In this document: one piece after another, positions 55,222 to 64,000 of the stretch
Layout of the letters: each line of letters starts with the position of its first letter
How positions within the stretch are numbered: the stretch's first letter is position 1
Position numbers and translations under genes: made by a program
The notes under the pieces: generated by a model
Databases searched by the model: none
What the model saw: only the letters and a program-made list of their open reading frames with translations
What the model was told of the DNA's origin: nothing
Origin: Tricholoma matsutake
Lineage: Eukaryota > Basidiomycota > Agaricomycetes > Agaricales > Tricholomataceae
Direction: 5' to 3'
Assembly (NCBI GenBank): GCA_026075535.2
Contig: AP026538.1
Span: forward strand, 2,790,001-2,854,000
DNA length: 64,000 nucleotides

Positions 55222-57240
55222 ATGACGGAATATGTTGAATTCCGCGAGGCGAATCGTGACCCTGGCTTCATAAGGACCACCGATCCACTCGCTGTCAGGC
55301 GGTCAGTAACCAGGAATTCTCACTACAGCCATGGCAGTGTCACTGCCAGCACACGGTCATGGGTATATTCCACTCAACAAAATCCTCCGCCTCCTCCTGA
55401 GCCGATATCTCTTCCTTCCCCTGTGCGCCCGCCTCGGCCCTTGCCTGAGGAGCCCCAGCTGCATCACCATCCTGTGTATCACTTGACAAATGCAGGTGAA
55501 GAAGAGGAGGAAGAGTATATGAATATTGATCCAAATGCGGACGGGCTTGATACAGGGTATCGCACAGAGGGTTTGGGTAGAGGTAGAAGTGCAAGGGCTG
55601 CTTCTTCGGGTTTCGATGATCCAGGTGCCGGTTCCCGGTCGTTCGTAGGAGGTTTCGTCAGAGGACTGAGGAAACTACCGAGAGTCGTTCTTGGATACAG
55701 GGGTAACGGAGAAGGTAACGGAGAAAAGAGAAAGTTCTTCAGGCGTGGAACATTAGGGACGGAAGGAACTGCCACCAGCATCACTGGTATGACAGGCAAT
55801 ACCCTTCCGAGGTACACTTCGGACCCGCCCACGCCTGTTGCCGGTCCATCTAATACCCAGTATTTTCAAAATCGTCAAATGCCCACGCCTCAACAGGCCG
55901 CATCCCTTCCACCTGCTACCAATGCGACTCCTAACAGTCAGCGACGTCGTCATCCTAGTTATCGTGTTACTCCTCCTTCAGAAGTCATAGAGCAAGAAGA
56001 AACTGATCTGGAGTACGTCTCTGAACCTCATGCTTCGCAATTTGCGGGAGCAGTTGTCGATCCCCTTCAGGATGGCGAGAGAACAACCGTCTTGGTGTAT
56101 CAAGACCAGCCAGATATATTTGCTTCACCTAGCCATCCCCCCTCCACTCCACTTCGGCGATCCGATTCAACTCCAATTCGGCTATCCGATTCAACTCCGA
56201 TTCGACGTTCTGATTCAACTCCAATTCGAGGCTCTGACAGTCATCGCCAGCCACCCGACGCTGCTGAAGCAAAAAATCAAGTTACATCGCAAGAGCCATC
56301 TCCAGTTCTTGCGCACCCTCTTCCTACATCTGACTATCGTAGAATGGGGTCGTTGAATACACCTACCTCGCCTACTACTCTGACCACAACCACCTTCACC
56401 TCAGATCCTTCCTTCTCATCCGAATTGCACCCCGTCAAGCGCTTCTTTAGCACACTGTATCACATGCCATGGATCGCTCGGGACAGAGTCACGGTAGACT
56501 ATCGACCTGGTGGAACTCGTGGAGCGAGGAGGGGTGTCGTCAAGAAACCTATGGCCTCGTGGTACAGGGGCACACCCGGAGTGGTTACATCTCCTAAAAC
56601 TGGCAGCGGCTCTCTCGATCTTCTAAGTGCAGGAACTGAGTCAAGAAGGGAAAGTGGTGCTACGGGTGCTACCGGTACTACACCTATCGCGTCGCCTCTC
56701 ACTGAGAGGGTCAAACATCGTTCATCCGACCGCCATCGGCATCATAAGCGAGACCGTCATCATCATCGTGATCGTAATCACGATCGTAGGCGTGAACATC
56801 ATTCTCGACGTCGTGATACTCTTTCGACATCTGCTACAGTGGAGATACAGCACCTACGTAGCACCAGCCCTATCGTCCCGACAGCGTATCCATATCCATA
56901 CCCTTATCCATATCCGACATATCCATCTTTTCCGTCTCCTCATGCTGTAGACCCAAGCTATTCACAGTCTACCCCTCGTGGTCCTCGGTCGCATCGGGCA
57001 CCTACCTTTCCCCATGGTTATGTATCGTATCAGCCTCCACCGCCTGCGCCGCCGATGTACGTTATCCACTCCCCAACCCAAACCCAAGCGAGCGGCTCTG
57101 GAGACGTTTCACAAGGAGGACAAATGTTGTCCCCAGTGTATATGCAAATGCAGCTCGTCCCAGGCTCGTTTAACGCGGAAGGTGCGGGATCGCATAATTC
57201 GTCTCCTGCTGCAAAACCAGCTGCACAACAAGCCACCTAG
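55222..57240 (+). CDS. Hypothetical disordered host protein, 672 aa
   Basis: A single open frame from ATG 55222 to a stop at 57238-57240. It is mostly low-complexity: a Pro-rich N-terminal part, an acidic EEEEEEYMN-type patch (about residue 95), three tandem 8-residue repeats SDSTPIRx (about 315-340), a better-ordered block PVKRFFSTLYHMPWIARDRV (about 405-425), a His/Arg cluster (about 500-530) and a PYPYPYPYPTYP stretch (about 555-567). No signal peptide, membrane segment or catalytic motif is visible. The block around FFSTLYHMPW is the likeliest conserved part. No introns are needed. I cannot assign a function; a nuclear or scaffold role is only a guess from the basic His/Arg cluster. Confidence 0.75.
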   Translation: MTEYVEFREANRDPGFIRTTDPLAVRRSVTRNSHYSHGSVTASTRSWVYSTQQNPPPPPEPISLPSPVRPPRPLPEEPQLHHHPVYHLTNAGEEEEEEYMNIDPNADGLDTGYRTEGLGRGRSARAASSGFDDPGAGSRSFVGGFVRGLRKLPRVVLGYRGNGEGNGEKRKFFRRGTLGTEGTATSITGMTGNTLPRYTSDPPTPVAGPSNTQYFQNRQMPTPQQAASLPPATNATPNSQRRRHPSYRVTPPSEVIEQEETDLEYVSEPHASQFAGAVVDPLQDGERTTVLVYQDQPDIFASPSHPPSTPLRRSDSTPIRLSDSTPIRRSDSTPIRGSDSHRQPPDAAEAKNQVTSQEPSPVLAHPLPTSDYRRMGSLNTPTSPTTLTTTTFTSDPSFSSELHPVKRFFSTLYHMPWIARDRVTVDYRPGGTRGARRGVVKKPMASWYRGTPGVVTSPKTGSGSLDLLSAGTESRRESGATGATGTTPIASPLTERVKHRSSDRHRHHKRDRHHHRDRNHDRRREHHSRRRDTLSTSATVEIQHLRSTSPIVPTAYPYPYPYPYPTYPSFPSPHAVDPSYSQSTPRGPRSHRAPTFPHGYVSYQPPPPAPPMYVIHSPTQTQASGSGDVSQGGQMLSPVYMQMQLVPGSFNAEGAGSHNSSPAAKPAAQQAT

Positions 57241-57612
57241 TGTATGACAGCGTACGGCGTTTCACGCACATTTTCCTTGAAGACTCGCTCGAGCTTATAT
57301 TTTTTTTTGTACAGGACAAACTTCCATGTGGCATTCGACACTTTCGCTCTTGTAACAATGATACTTAAGCCACAGAACTTCTGTGCATATCGATTGGCAC
57401 CAACGCGGTCCATTGGACTACGGATATTCCTCTTCGAGGGGACAGTTCGTGCTCTTGACATTATGTGAGTACTCCGGATGGCCTAAAGCTAGTCCTAAAG
57501 CCAATTTCAAATTTGTCCAGCTCAAGAAATTTGAATGATGTTGCCTGGTAACAGACACGGAAGCTGTACTACGATATAGAAACCAAACCATGTAGAGAGA
57601 ATGCAAAGAGCG
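57241..57612. other. Convergent intergenic region
   Basis: 372 bp between two convergent genes (55222 gene + and SDR gene -). No further gene seen. It contains a T-run (57299-57308). Confidence 0.5.
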
Positions 57613-58655
57613 CTACACCTGAGTTGTTTTCACTGTGTGCTCCCAAAGCCTTTTCCTTGCCTCTTCCGACCCTAAGGATGCTTTCATTTCATGAATCTCT
57701 CCTTTGGATCCGACTTGGAATGCGCCCTTTGTGGAATTGAGCAAGCCATACAACATGTACTCTCCGCTCTCTTGGTATGAAAAAGAAAACGGATATGCGA
57801 GTGCCATGGTAATAGACGATGTGAGTCTAATGATCGGCGAGCTAGAAGAAGACAGGAGGCCCGTACGGACGACTCCCGGCCATGAGTGCACGAATGCCAT
57901 ATCTGGGTTTCGGGCAGCGAACTCCTATTGACACGAGCATAGCGGTTAAATTACAGTTTACAAAGATGAAGAGAGCGGCAACATCTCACCTGCATCATAA
58001 GATCATTGTATGCCGGAGCCTGCGCCGCTGCCCTCGCGAGGGAGAAATTCTTCTTGAGTCCAAGGTCATCCAAATCAATCTCCCCGGTCCCAGCTGCCAA
58101 CACCGATAGAACCTTTGAATCTTCGCCCAACTCCTTTGCTTTGTTCAGTGCAGGCAATAAATCACTGATGAACTTCCACCGCGCATAGTAATGCACTGCG
58201 AGCTTCTTATCGATGCCCTCCTCGGACTCGTCCCTCCCCTTCGTCGTCATGTACCCAGGAGACATCACCAAGAAATTAATTTTCGGCACGCGCGTAAGGA
58301 GCTCTTCAGTCACAGCATGAACGTTCTTCATTAACGTCACATCGCAGTGAACGAACTCGTGCGTTAGTTTCGACTCAGATGTCGGTTTGGGGAATCGGGA
58401 GATGATCTTCTCGGCAGCAGCCCGGTTACGTCCGATGATGATAATATGGGCATTGCCTTTCAAGTGGCGAGCAAAAGCTTCTGCAACACCCTGGCCGATT
58501 CCCGACGTTCCGCCAACAAAGAGTGCAACCGGTGTGTAGGACGGGGAAAAGGCAGCGTTAGAAGCACGCAGGGTAGAAAGAGAAGGCATCTTGATATTGT
58601 AGGAGTACACAAGAACAGCGATGATGATTGCAACTAGAGAAAGTAGAAACGGCAT
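57613..58655 (-). CDS. SDR-family oxidoreductase, membrane-anchored, 325 aa, 2 exons
   Basis: CDS is complement(57613..57924, 57990..58655). The 65-nt intron (57925-57989) has GTGAGA and CAATAG ends, and splicing joins YNDLMMQ to EFAARNPDMAF in frame. Residues 1-20 are a hydrophobic N-terminal anchor (LLSLVAIIIAVLVYS). The NAD(P) Rossmann motif is VGGTSGIGQG (about 48-57), followed by IIIIGRN and an HCDVT acidic/NADP region. The catalytic pair YARWK (YxxxK) sits near residue 160, with VLSVLAAGTG as the Ser-strand equivalent. Short-chain dehydrogenases act on carbonyl or alcohol substrates; the substrate here is unknown. The anchor suggests the ER membrane. Confidence 0.88.
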
Positions 58656-60385
58656 GAGTGGTCAATGCGTGGTTATATAAGAACGGTGTTTGAATATAAG
58701 TGACGTAATGGAGAGCTGACTCTTTCAAAAACTTTGTCGAAAACTTGTCGAAAACAGAAGCTAAAGGGCTTAGCGCTTAATATTTAATTCGGCCTGTCAG
58801 CCTGTCGCCGAGCCTCGGCATGTGCCTCTCTGCTTGCTCATGTTAGATTCACATTACTTACCAAGAGACGCGTATTAGGTAAAAGACAAATAGAGCAAAG
58901 TAAACTTTAAGGTTCGGTGGAACATTTACTGTTCAGGTGGAGTATCAACCCCAAAGCACTTGATTCACTCTTTGCTGACCGTACGTTTTTCTCTGAAGAA
59001 TAGCGCTAACCATAGTAGCTACAACTTGAGACTAGTCACGGTCTCTCACTTTAAACTTCATCATGCACCCTCGCTCAGTGTGTAACGGTAATCTCAGGAT
59101 TCTGCCCATATTTCCATTCACCCTTGATTCACCCCCTGGTTTAGCTCCGCCGAAAAACTGGCCTTGGATTCTACTGCAACTTGTTTTTGCCTGCCTGTTA
59201 TACCATCAGCCTCAAAGTGCTACGTTCCTGGTTTCTCAACGTCTCGTTAGAACGGATCCTAAACTCGTAATTTATAGATACTAGATCGGAAGCCGACATG
59301 AATAACGAGAGGGATTACTGAATCATGAAAGATGAATTCTTCCCTTGCTGCAGGTGTTGCGTTCCAGCCGCCGTATATTTCTTCCCGTTGCGATGTTGTT
59401 CACTCGGTAGTGGAGGAAGCCTATACAGCCTGACTGGATGTTTTCTCGCCGTCCCCACTATTTGGTCATGATTCGCCGCATAGAAATCTCTTTGGAAGGG
59501 ATCAGTGCTTCTTTGCCTTTCTATAACCTCCTATCATATGCCACGGAAAGCTCTTGTTTGTCCTATCCCCTGGCGGAGTAAAATGGGTCACTCGAGGCAC
59601 CACCCGTCATGACCCGGACATTGTTTTCGGGGGATACCATCTGGTTGAAGCTTAAAACATCCTGATCCTAATTCTCCTCTGGGTTGCGCCAACTCCGAGT
59701 CATTTGTGACATATGCGCAACGGAGTCCTAGAAGCAAGGTCCCAGGTCATAAACACTGCCGCCCAAGATAATTCGTGCCGAAATCATGATACATATATCT
59801 GTTCAATTAAACGGATGGCTTGCGATTTCTATAAAGCTAATTTCGCAGCTTTCCTATGTCGCCGTCACATTTATGATTCTGTGATTCATCCTGGCATCAC
59901 CCGCCAAGCGAACAGGCACACCACCATGAAAGGGCATCTTCCAGAGCGAACCTGCAAGTTACCAACTTGTGCACAATGCATAAAATTCAGCAAAACAGAT
60001 GCATATTGTACTTACACGTCTCAGACTCGGACAACACTGTAAAGCTCATGAATTGCAAGTACAAGATGATGGCGAGGGCAAGTAGGGTCTGTTCAAGCTT
60101 AACAGTGACAGCTCGGATCCTGTCCTATATCAAGAACAAAAGGAAGCATGGAAATCGCCCCTGTCTGCATTCATAGCCTGCATGAACCCGTGTTCTAAAC
60201 ATAAGAATAGCAGTTTGATTATCCCATGATATCAATGAAATTAGAAGGCATTATCGAATGAAGCAAAAATGCAGACAAATCAACGAACAAGAACGAGCAA
60301 ACAAAGACACCCATCATACTCCCAATATCCCTCCCCACAATCTTTTCCTCTTTGCCCACGCACACTTTAAGCCAAGCTCATTCAC
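58656..60385. other. Intergenic; no convincing gene
   Basis: Short plus-strand frames (59063-59284, 59713-60042) show no family features and no codon-like continuity. A small direct repeat (TTGTCGAAAACTTGTCGAAAA, about 58734-58754) lies upstream of the SDR gene. CpG content is normal, so this is host DNA. It may hold a decayed gene near 59.3-60.1 kb that I cannot identify. Confidence 0.4.
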
Positions 60386-60800
60386 CTACCTGTCTTTCGA
60401 AACGAAGAACATCCGCCAGCGGTCTCCGACGTATAGCGGCATGTTCTGATCGAGTGCATGTAGTTCCTTAATGGCGGAGGCATACCATTCCTTGGGGATC
60501 GCGTAGGGTGAGGCCAACGATGGACTTGGTTGATTGAGCACCTCGATACCAGTGATATTGGGCGGACATGGAAAGAGAAAGGAGGAAGGACACGGAGAAC
60601 ATGTTATGCTGTCGGTTTGGTTTCGAGAAGAACGTAGGTGGGTCGGATGTCTCAGCGTGTGCATCGTTTTTTTGTTTTCTTCGGGGCGGCGTGCAGATCC
60701 GAATGGAGATAAATGAGCTTTGTGGAGGAAGCTGGGGAGAGACCTAAGAAGACACGTGTGAGCTGGCAGTCTCGATAGCACAAGTGTCTATGTGCCTGTG
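60386..60800 (-). pseudogene. GH5 glucanase-like relic
   Basis: Two fragments in different frames resemble glycoside hydrolase family 5 (exo-beta-1,3-glucanase type): LIYLHSDLHAAPKKTK (about 60700), like the LDLHAAPGSQN strand, and GIEVLNQPSPS, then AIPKEWYASAIKELHALDQN and MPLYVGDRW (60410-60550), like the GIEVLNEPN acid/base region. The catalytic Glu of NEP is Gln here. No complete frame or flanking GH5 parts are seen, so this is a gene fragment. Resemblance is from memory of the family. Confidence 0.45.
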
Positions 60801-62365
60801 AATACGTATTCAAGATAGTGGAATGCCGTATTGGTAGGCACACAGAGATCAGCTGCACATAAATGATAGAACCCGATCTCTTAGATCAATGGAATCAGTC
60901 ATTACGTTGAAAACTGGTCAACGACGTACAGACATACAGACATCCTCACGGTATTGATCCCACTTCATGCCCAGTGTTCTCGGCCATAATCTATGTATCC
61001 CAATGCGTCTCAAGTTGTTTGCACCCCTCGCAACGTCAAGATCGCTCTACCCCAGTCCGTGCGCTTCGAAAAGAATCCGCTCCAGAAGGAACCAGGCACC
61101 TAAACTATGACGATGAGAAGAGCCTGAGGTGAGCGCGTGGAACACCTGGAAACGTACCAGGTTACATAACACCACGCTGTTTTCTGAACCTTCCTCTGTT
61201 GTTGGTTGTCATATCGTCAATGTCCCAGTCGACGAGATGCTACGTTGCTGCTGATGGCGTTGGAATCGGTTCTTGAGCTTTTCTGTGAGTTTCTATATCG
61301 TGATCCAATCTACTTGTGCACCATGCTTGAGGAATACGAAAGCAGCTAGCCATTTTCACAATTAGGACCATCATTCCATCAAACAACGGGGATTTCACAG
61401 GAAGATTTCAAACAAAGACTCCGAATGTCACAATACACGTCGATTGATGTTATGGCCTTGGATCGCGAACAGCTAACCGATTTGGTGGACGAAATACTGG
61501 CGATCGGGGCCCTTCACGGCTTGAGTCTGCTGTGCGGGTATACCTAAGCGGCAATTCGACGGTTTAAATGATGACGAACCTTGTGGAGCTTTTGAAACCC
61601 ACTACATAGATGAATGACTGGCTAACTAGTCTAGTCTAAAGTTTAAACACTGGCAGGATGCACTGAGGATGCATGCTGCTTGAATGTGTTTAGAATAAAT
61701 GGTGCCGGCATCGGTGCCGGTGATTGTGTTTGCCGCGAGTTATTATAGCCTCTCTCTTATATGGATCGCTTTGAGCAAGCCCTGCATTTTTTGGCTTGTG
61801 CCCTAAACAGTACAGCTCAGAGACAATTGCAGGCGAATCTTCCACAGTTCTTCGGTCTGATGCCATAGGCCACCTGATCACATCAAGTCAGCCCTCCGAA
61901 TGTAGATCTCAAACGACAGAACAAAAGAGGCCTAGACCATTCGCCATTCGGAGGTCACACTTTGGCGACCCTACCGATGTCGAAGCTTTATGATTGGTTA
62001 AAACACGGTGGTATGACCCAAACGTGACATTTCCCTTTCCGTATACTTATGTGCGAAGGCCGTAATGAACAATTAGCGGTCCATTTTCAGAGCAAGCTTC
62101 TTCACACTCTGTCATCTCCACATTCTTCTGTGTTCATCGGTAGCTTTTTATAATCTTATCTCTCGGCCATCTGCTTCATTAGATGTCTCCGGTCCGTGCC
62201 AGACGAACATAGTAACTCGTGGTATCCGCGCTGTAAAGGCGTGGCTCTGAACTGACAATACGCAACTATATTGCTCAGTCAATATACCTCATCTGACTGC
62301 CGCCTCATATATCGGACATATCTCCCTAACCGCTACTACGCTAGTGCGTTAATGAACTGGAGAAT
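60801..62365. other. Intergenic; no gene recognised
   Basis: Host-type base composition. Short frames at 61690-61881 (-) and 61796-61993 (+) overlap each other and have no recognisable features. The last 200 bp before 62366 contain CT-rich segments and are the likely promoter of the F-box gene. Confidence 0.45.
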
Positions 62366-63750
62366 ATGTCTCGTCCGTATATTCTGAACCTTCCGGTGGA
62401 AGTGCTGGAAGAAATTGCCGGTGTTGTTAATATCGATACACGGTTGTCTCTTTGTCGAGTCTCCAAATTATTCCATTCTTTCACTATTCGCTCTCTATAC
62501 CGTGATATCTCCTTGGTCAATCCCTCGGCACTTGTGGCATGCTGTCACGTTCTATCCTCAAACTTGAGCGCCGCAGTCGCAGTCCGAACTTTTTCTATCA
62601 CATACACGTGAGTTCAATGACCGTGACGTTATCACCATCCTTCACTTATATTTTGGAAAAAGGCCTTCGGAACCGCCCAAGACGTACTATTTTTCATCCT
62701 TTTACGCAGTCATCAGGCGGGCCATTCGATGCTTGTCCTCCCTTCAGCATCTCAGACTCATGGTCTTTGACCCTGCTTATATACAAACTCTTGATCACCT
62801 TACCCTTCCCAGCCTTCATCACTTCGAATGTTATCTCACCCTCACGGACTCGCTGATCTCCTTTTTAAATCGTCATCCGACTATATCATATCTTCAAATA
62901 GCTCCTACGGAGGCCTTTGCGCTGCCTTCGCTGGCTGGTCCCCCTCCCCGTATCCTCTTGCCCCAATTACAATATTTTTCTGGGAACAGCCAATGCATTT
63001 CGGCACTCGCATGCGACACTGCCTTGAGAGCAGCGTTTATATTCTGGGACGCAGTTGATGCTTCTCCGCAGGACGCTATCACCGCACTCGAGCGAACAAG
63101 CAGCGACGGCATGAATGTCCTTAGCTGCAGACGACGAGGATGGAACCTGGACTTGCTGGACCTCATCTCCATCTGGCTTCCAAACATATACACATTGAGC
63201 CTCACCAACCTTCTCGTCGTAGATACACATCCCAGCACAGTGAGTTAAATACCCTTCTAATAAGATTGGTGCTCACATATTTGCGAGTTAAGGCATTTCT
63301 AGATGCAGTCAAGGCTTTCTTACCAAGGTTTACTATGCTTCGACGCCTGCACATCAATTGCGTAGATGTCTGGAAAATGGGTGATGTACAGTGTCGGATG
63401 GACGACGATTTCGTGACCGTCACCTCCTGGGGTGCTGTCTGTCCCTCCCTCATGGAGTGTACACTCCCCCGTAAATTTTTCTTCGATGGCCATCATCTTC
63501 TCCTGACGTTAATTTCTCTGCAGACTCTAGCAACTTAAAATGGCTACGTGTCTTGGATGATCTGTGGTTTCCAGACCCTTCCGACCCTCAGGGCGTTGCG
63601 TGGCTCTTAGGCATGGCATATTCTCGACGATATCCGCAGTGGAACAAGATTATACGCATCATTGAGAGGATGCAGAGCAGGACAGAAATTGAGGGAACCA
63701 TCGAGAGATTGCGAGCGTTATTAATCGAGGCTGATGAGAGTTCCGATTGA
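62366..63750 (+). CDS. F-box protein, 407 aa, 4 exons
   Basis: CDS is join(62366..62607, 62663..63239, 63293..63470, 63524..63750). The introns are 55, 53 and 53 nt. All have GT-AG ends (GTGAGTTCAA, GTGAGTTAAA, GTAAATTTTT), the third has a CTGAC branch site, and splicing keeps one frame throughout. The F-box is at residues 5-50 (LNLPVEVLEEIAGVV, RLSLCRVSKLFHSFTIRSLY). The rest is leucine-rich with loosely repeated strands (LPSLHHFECYLTL, LDLISIWLPNIYTLSLTNL), as in the expanded F-box/LRR-like families of mushrooms. It probably recruits a substrate to an SCF ubiquitin ligase through Skp1; the substrate is unknown. The start is the first ATG before the F-box. Confidence 0.87.
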
Positions 63751-64000
63751 GACCTCGAAAGACGATCGGATGCGATGCACAAGACATGGCGTGTTCTGGA
63801 GCTTTTAAACATAATATTATTTGCTGCATCGTTCATATACCCGTTCATCATTAACGTATATATCGTTACCCACAAAAAAGACATGAACTAGAGTACACTT
63901 AATGTGGCAAATCATTCTGCATTACTTTTTTCTCCAATAAATTCACCCTTCTTCAAGTTGTTCAAGGAGTCCTCTTGCTTGTCCAAGTTGCGTACCGACA
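63751..64000. other. Downstream region; possible gene end on the minus strand
   Basis: 3' flank of the F-box gene. On the minus strand the last bases read VGTQLGQARGLLEQLEEG and stop (63946-63999), which could be the C-terminus of a neighbouring gene cut by the window. There is too little to judge. Confidence 0.2.

Noticed and set aside
59063..60042. Small host genes at 59063-59284 and 59713-60042
   Set aside because: No family features, no plausible splicing and no conserved-looking composition.

Overview
The window comes from a filamentous basidiomycete, most likely an Agaricomycete. The reasons are 48-65 nt introns with GTGAGT-type donors and CTGAC/CTAAT branch points, an F-box gene of mushroom type, and hAT, KDZ, Copia and chromovirus-type Gypsy families typical of mushroom genomes. 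I cannot name the species.

Bases 1 to about 54.2 kb are a transposon island with no recognisable intact host gene. By eye CpG is almost absent over most of it. From left to right it holds: a dead LINE running off the left edge; a KDZ transposase tail; a complete but dead 5.2-kb hAT element (2715-7901) with two hAT-type MITEs inside its transposase; a minisatellite; a Gypsy gag relic followed by a retroelement ORF of unknown function, both cut by DNA elements; a cysteine-peptidase-like passenger gene; a 3-kb element with long inverted repeats; and the main nest. The nest is a non-autonomous hAT-like element (22361-45107, perfect 8-bp TSD) containing Copia-A (22416-43087, TSD TGCTG). Copia-A contains the chromovirus Gypsy-1 (22723-38198), and Gypsy-1 contains a 5'-truncated Gypsy-2 in the opposite direction (about 28.7-35.3 kb). 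To the right, Gypsy-3 gag-protease is split by the young Copia-B (47342-53297, TSD GAGAC), which carries its own hAT-type MITE (52008-52265, TSD ACTGGTTA).

LTR divergence fits the nesting order: Copia-A about 4%, Gypsy-1 2.5%, Copia-B 1.1%, nearly all transitions. Copia-B's five premature stops are all TGA, at sites where I expect Arg CGA. This points to C-to-T decay at CpG as the inactivating process.

From about 54.4 kb the DNA is ordinary genic sequence with normal CpG. It holds a 672-aa disordered protein (+), a two-exon membrane-anchored SDR oxidoreductase (-), a GH5 glucanase relic (-), and a four-exon, 407-aa F-box protein (+).

The most interesting items are a 674-bp in-place inversion of gag/protease inside Copia-A, the unknown retroelement ORF present in two diverged copies, the peptidase-like passenger, an antisense Cys-motif ORF in Gypsy-2, and a dispersed near-palindromic motif.
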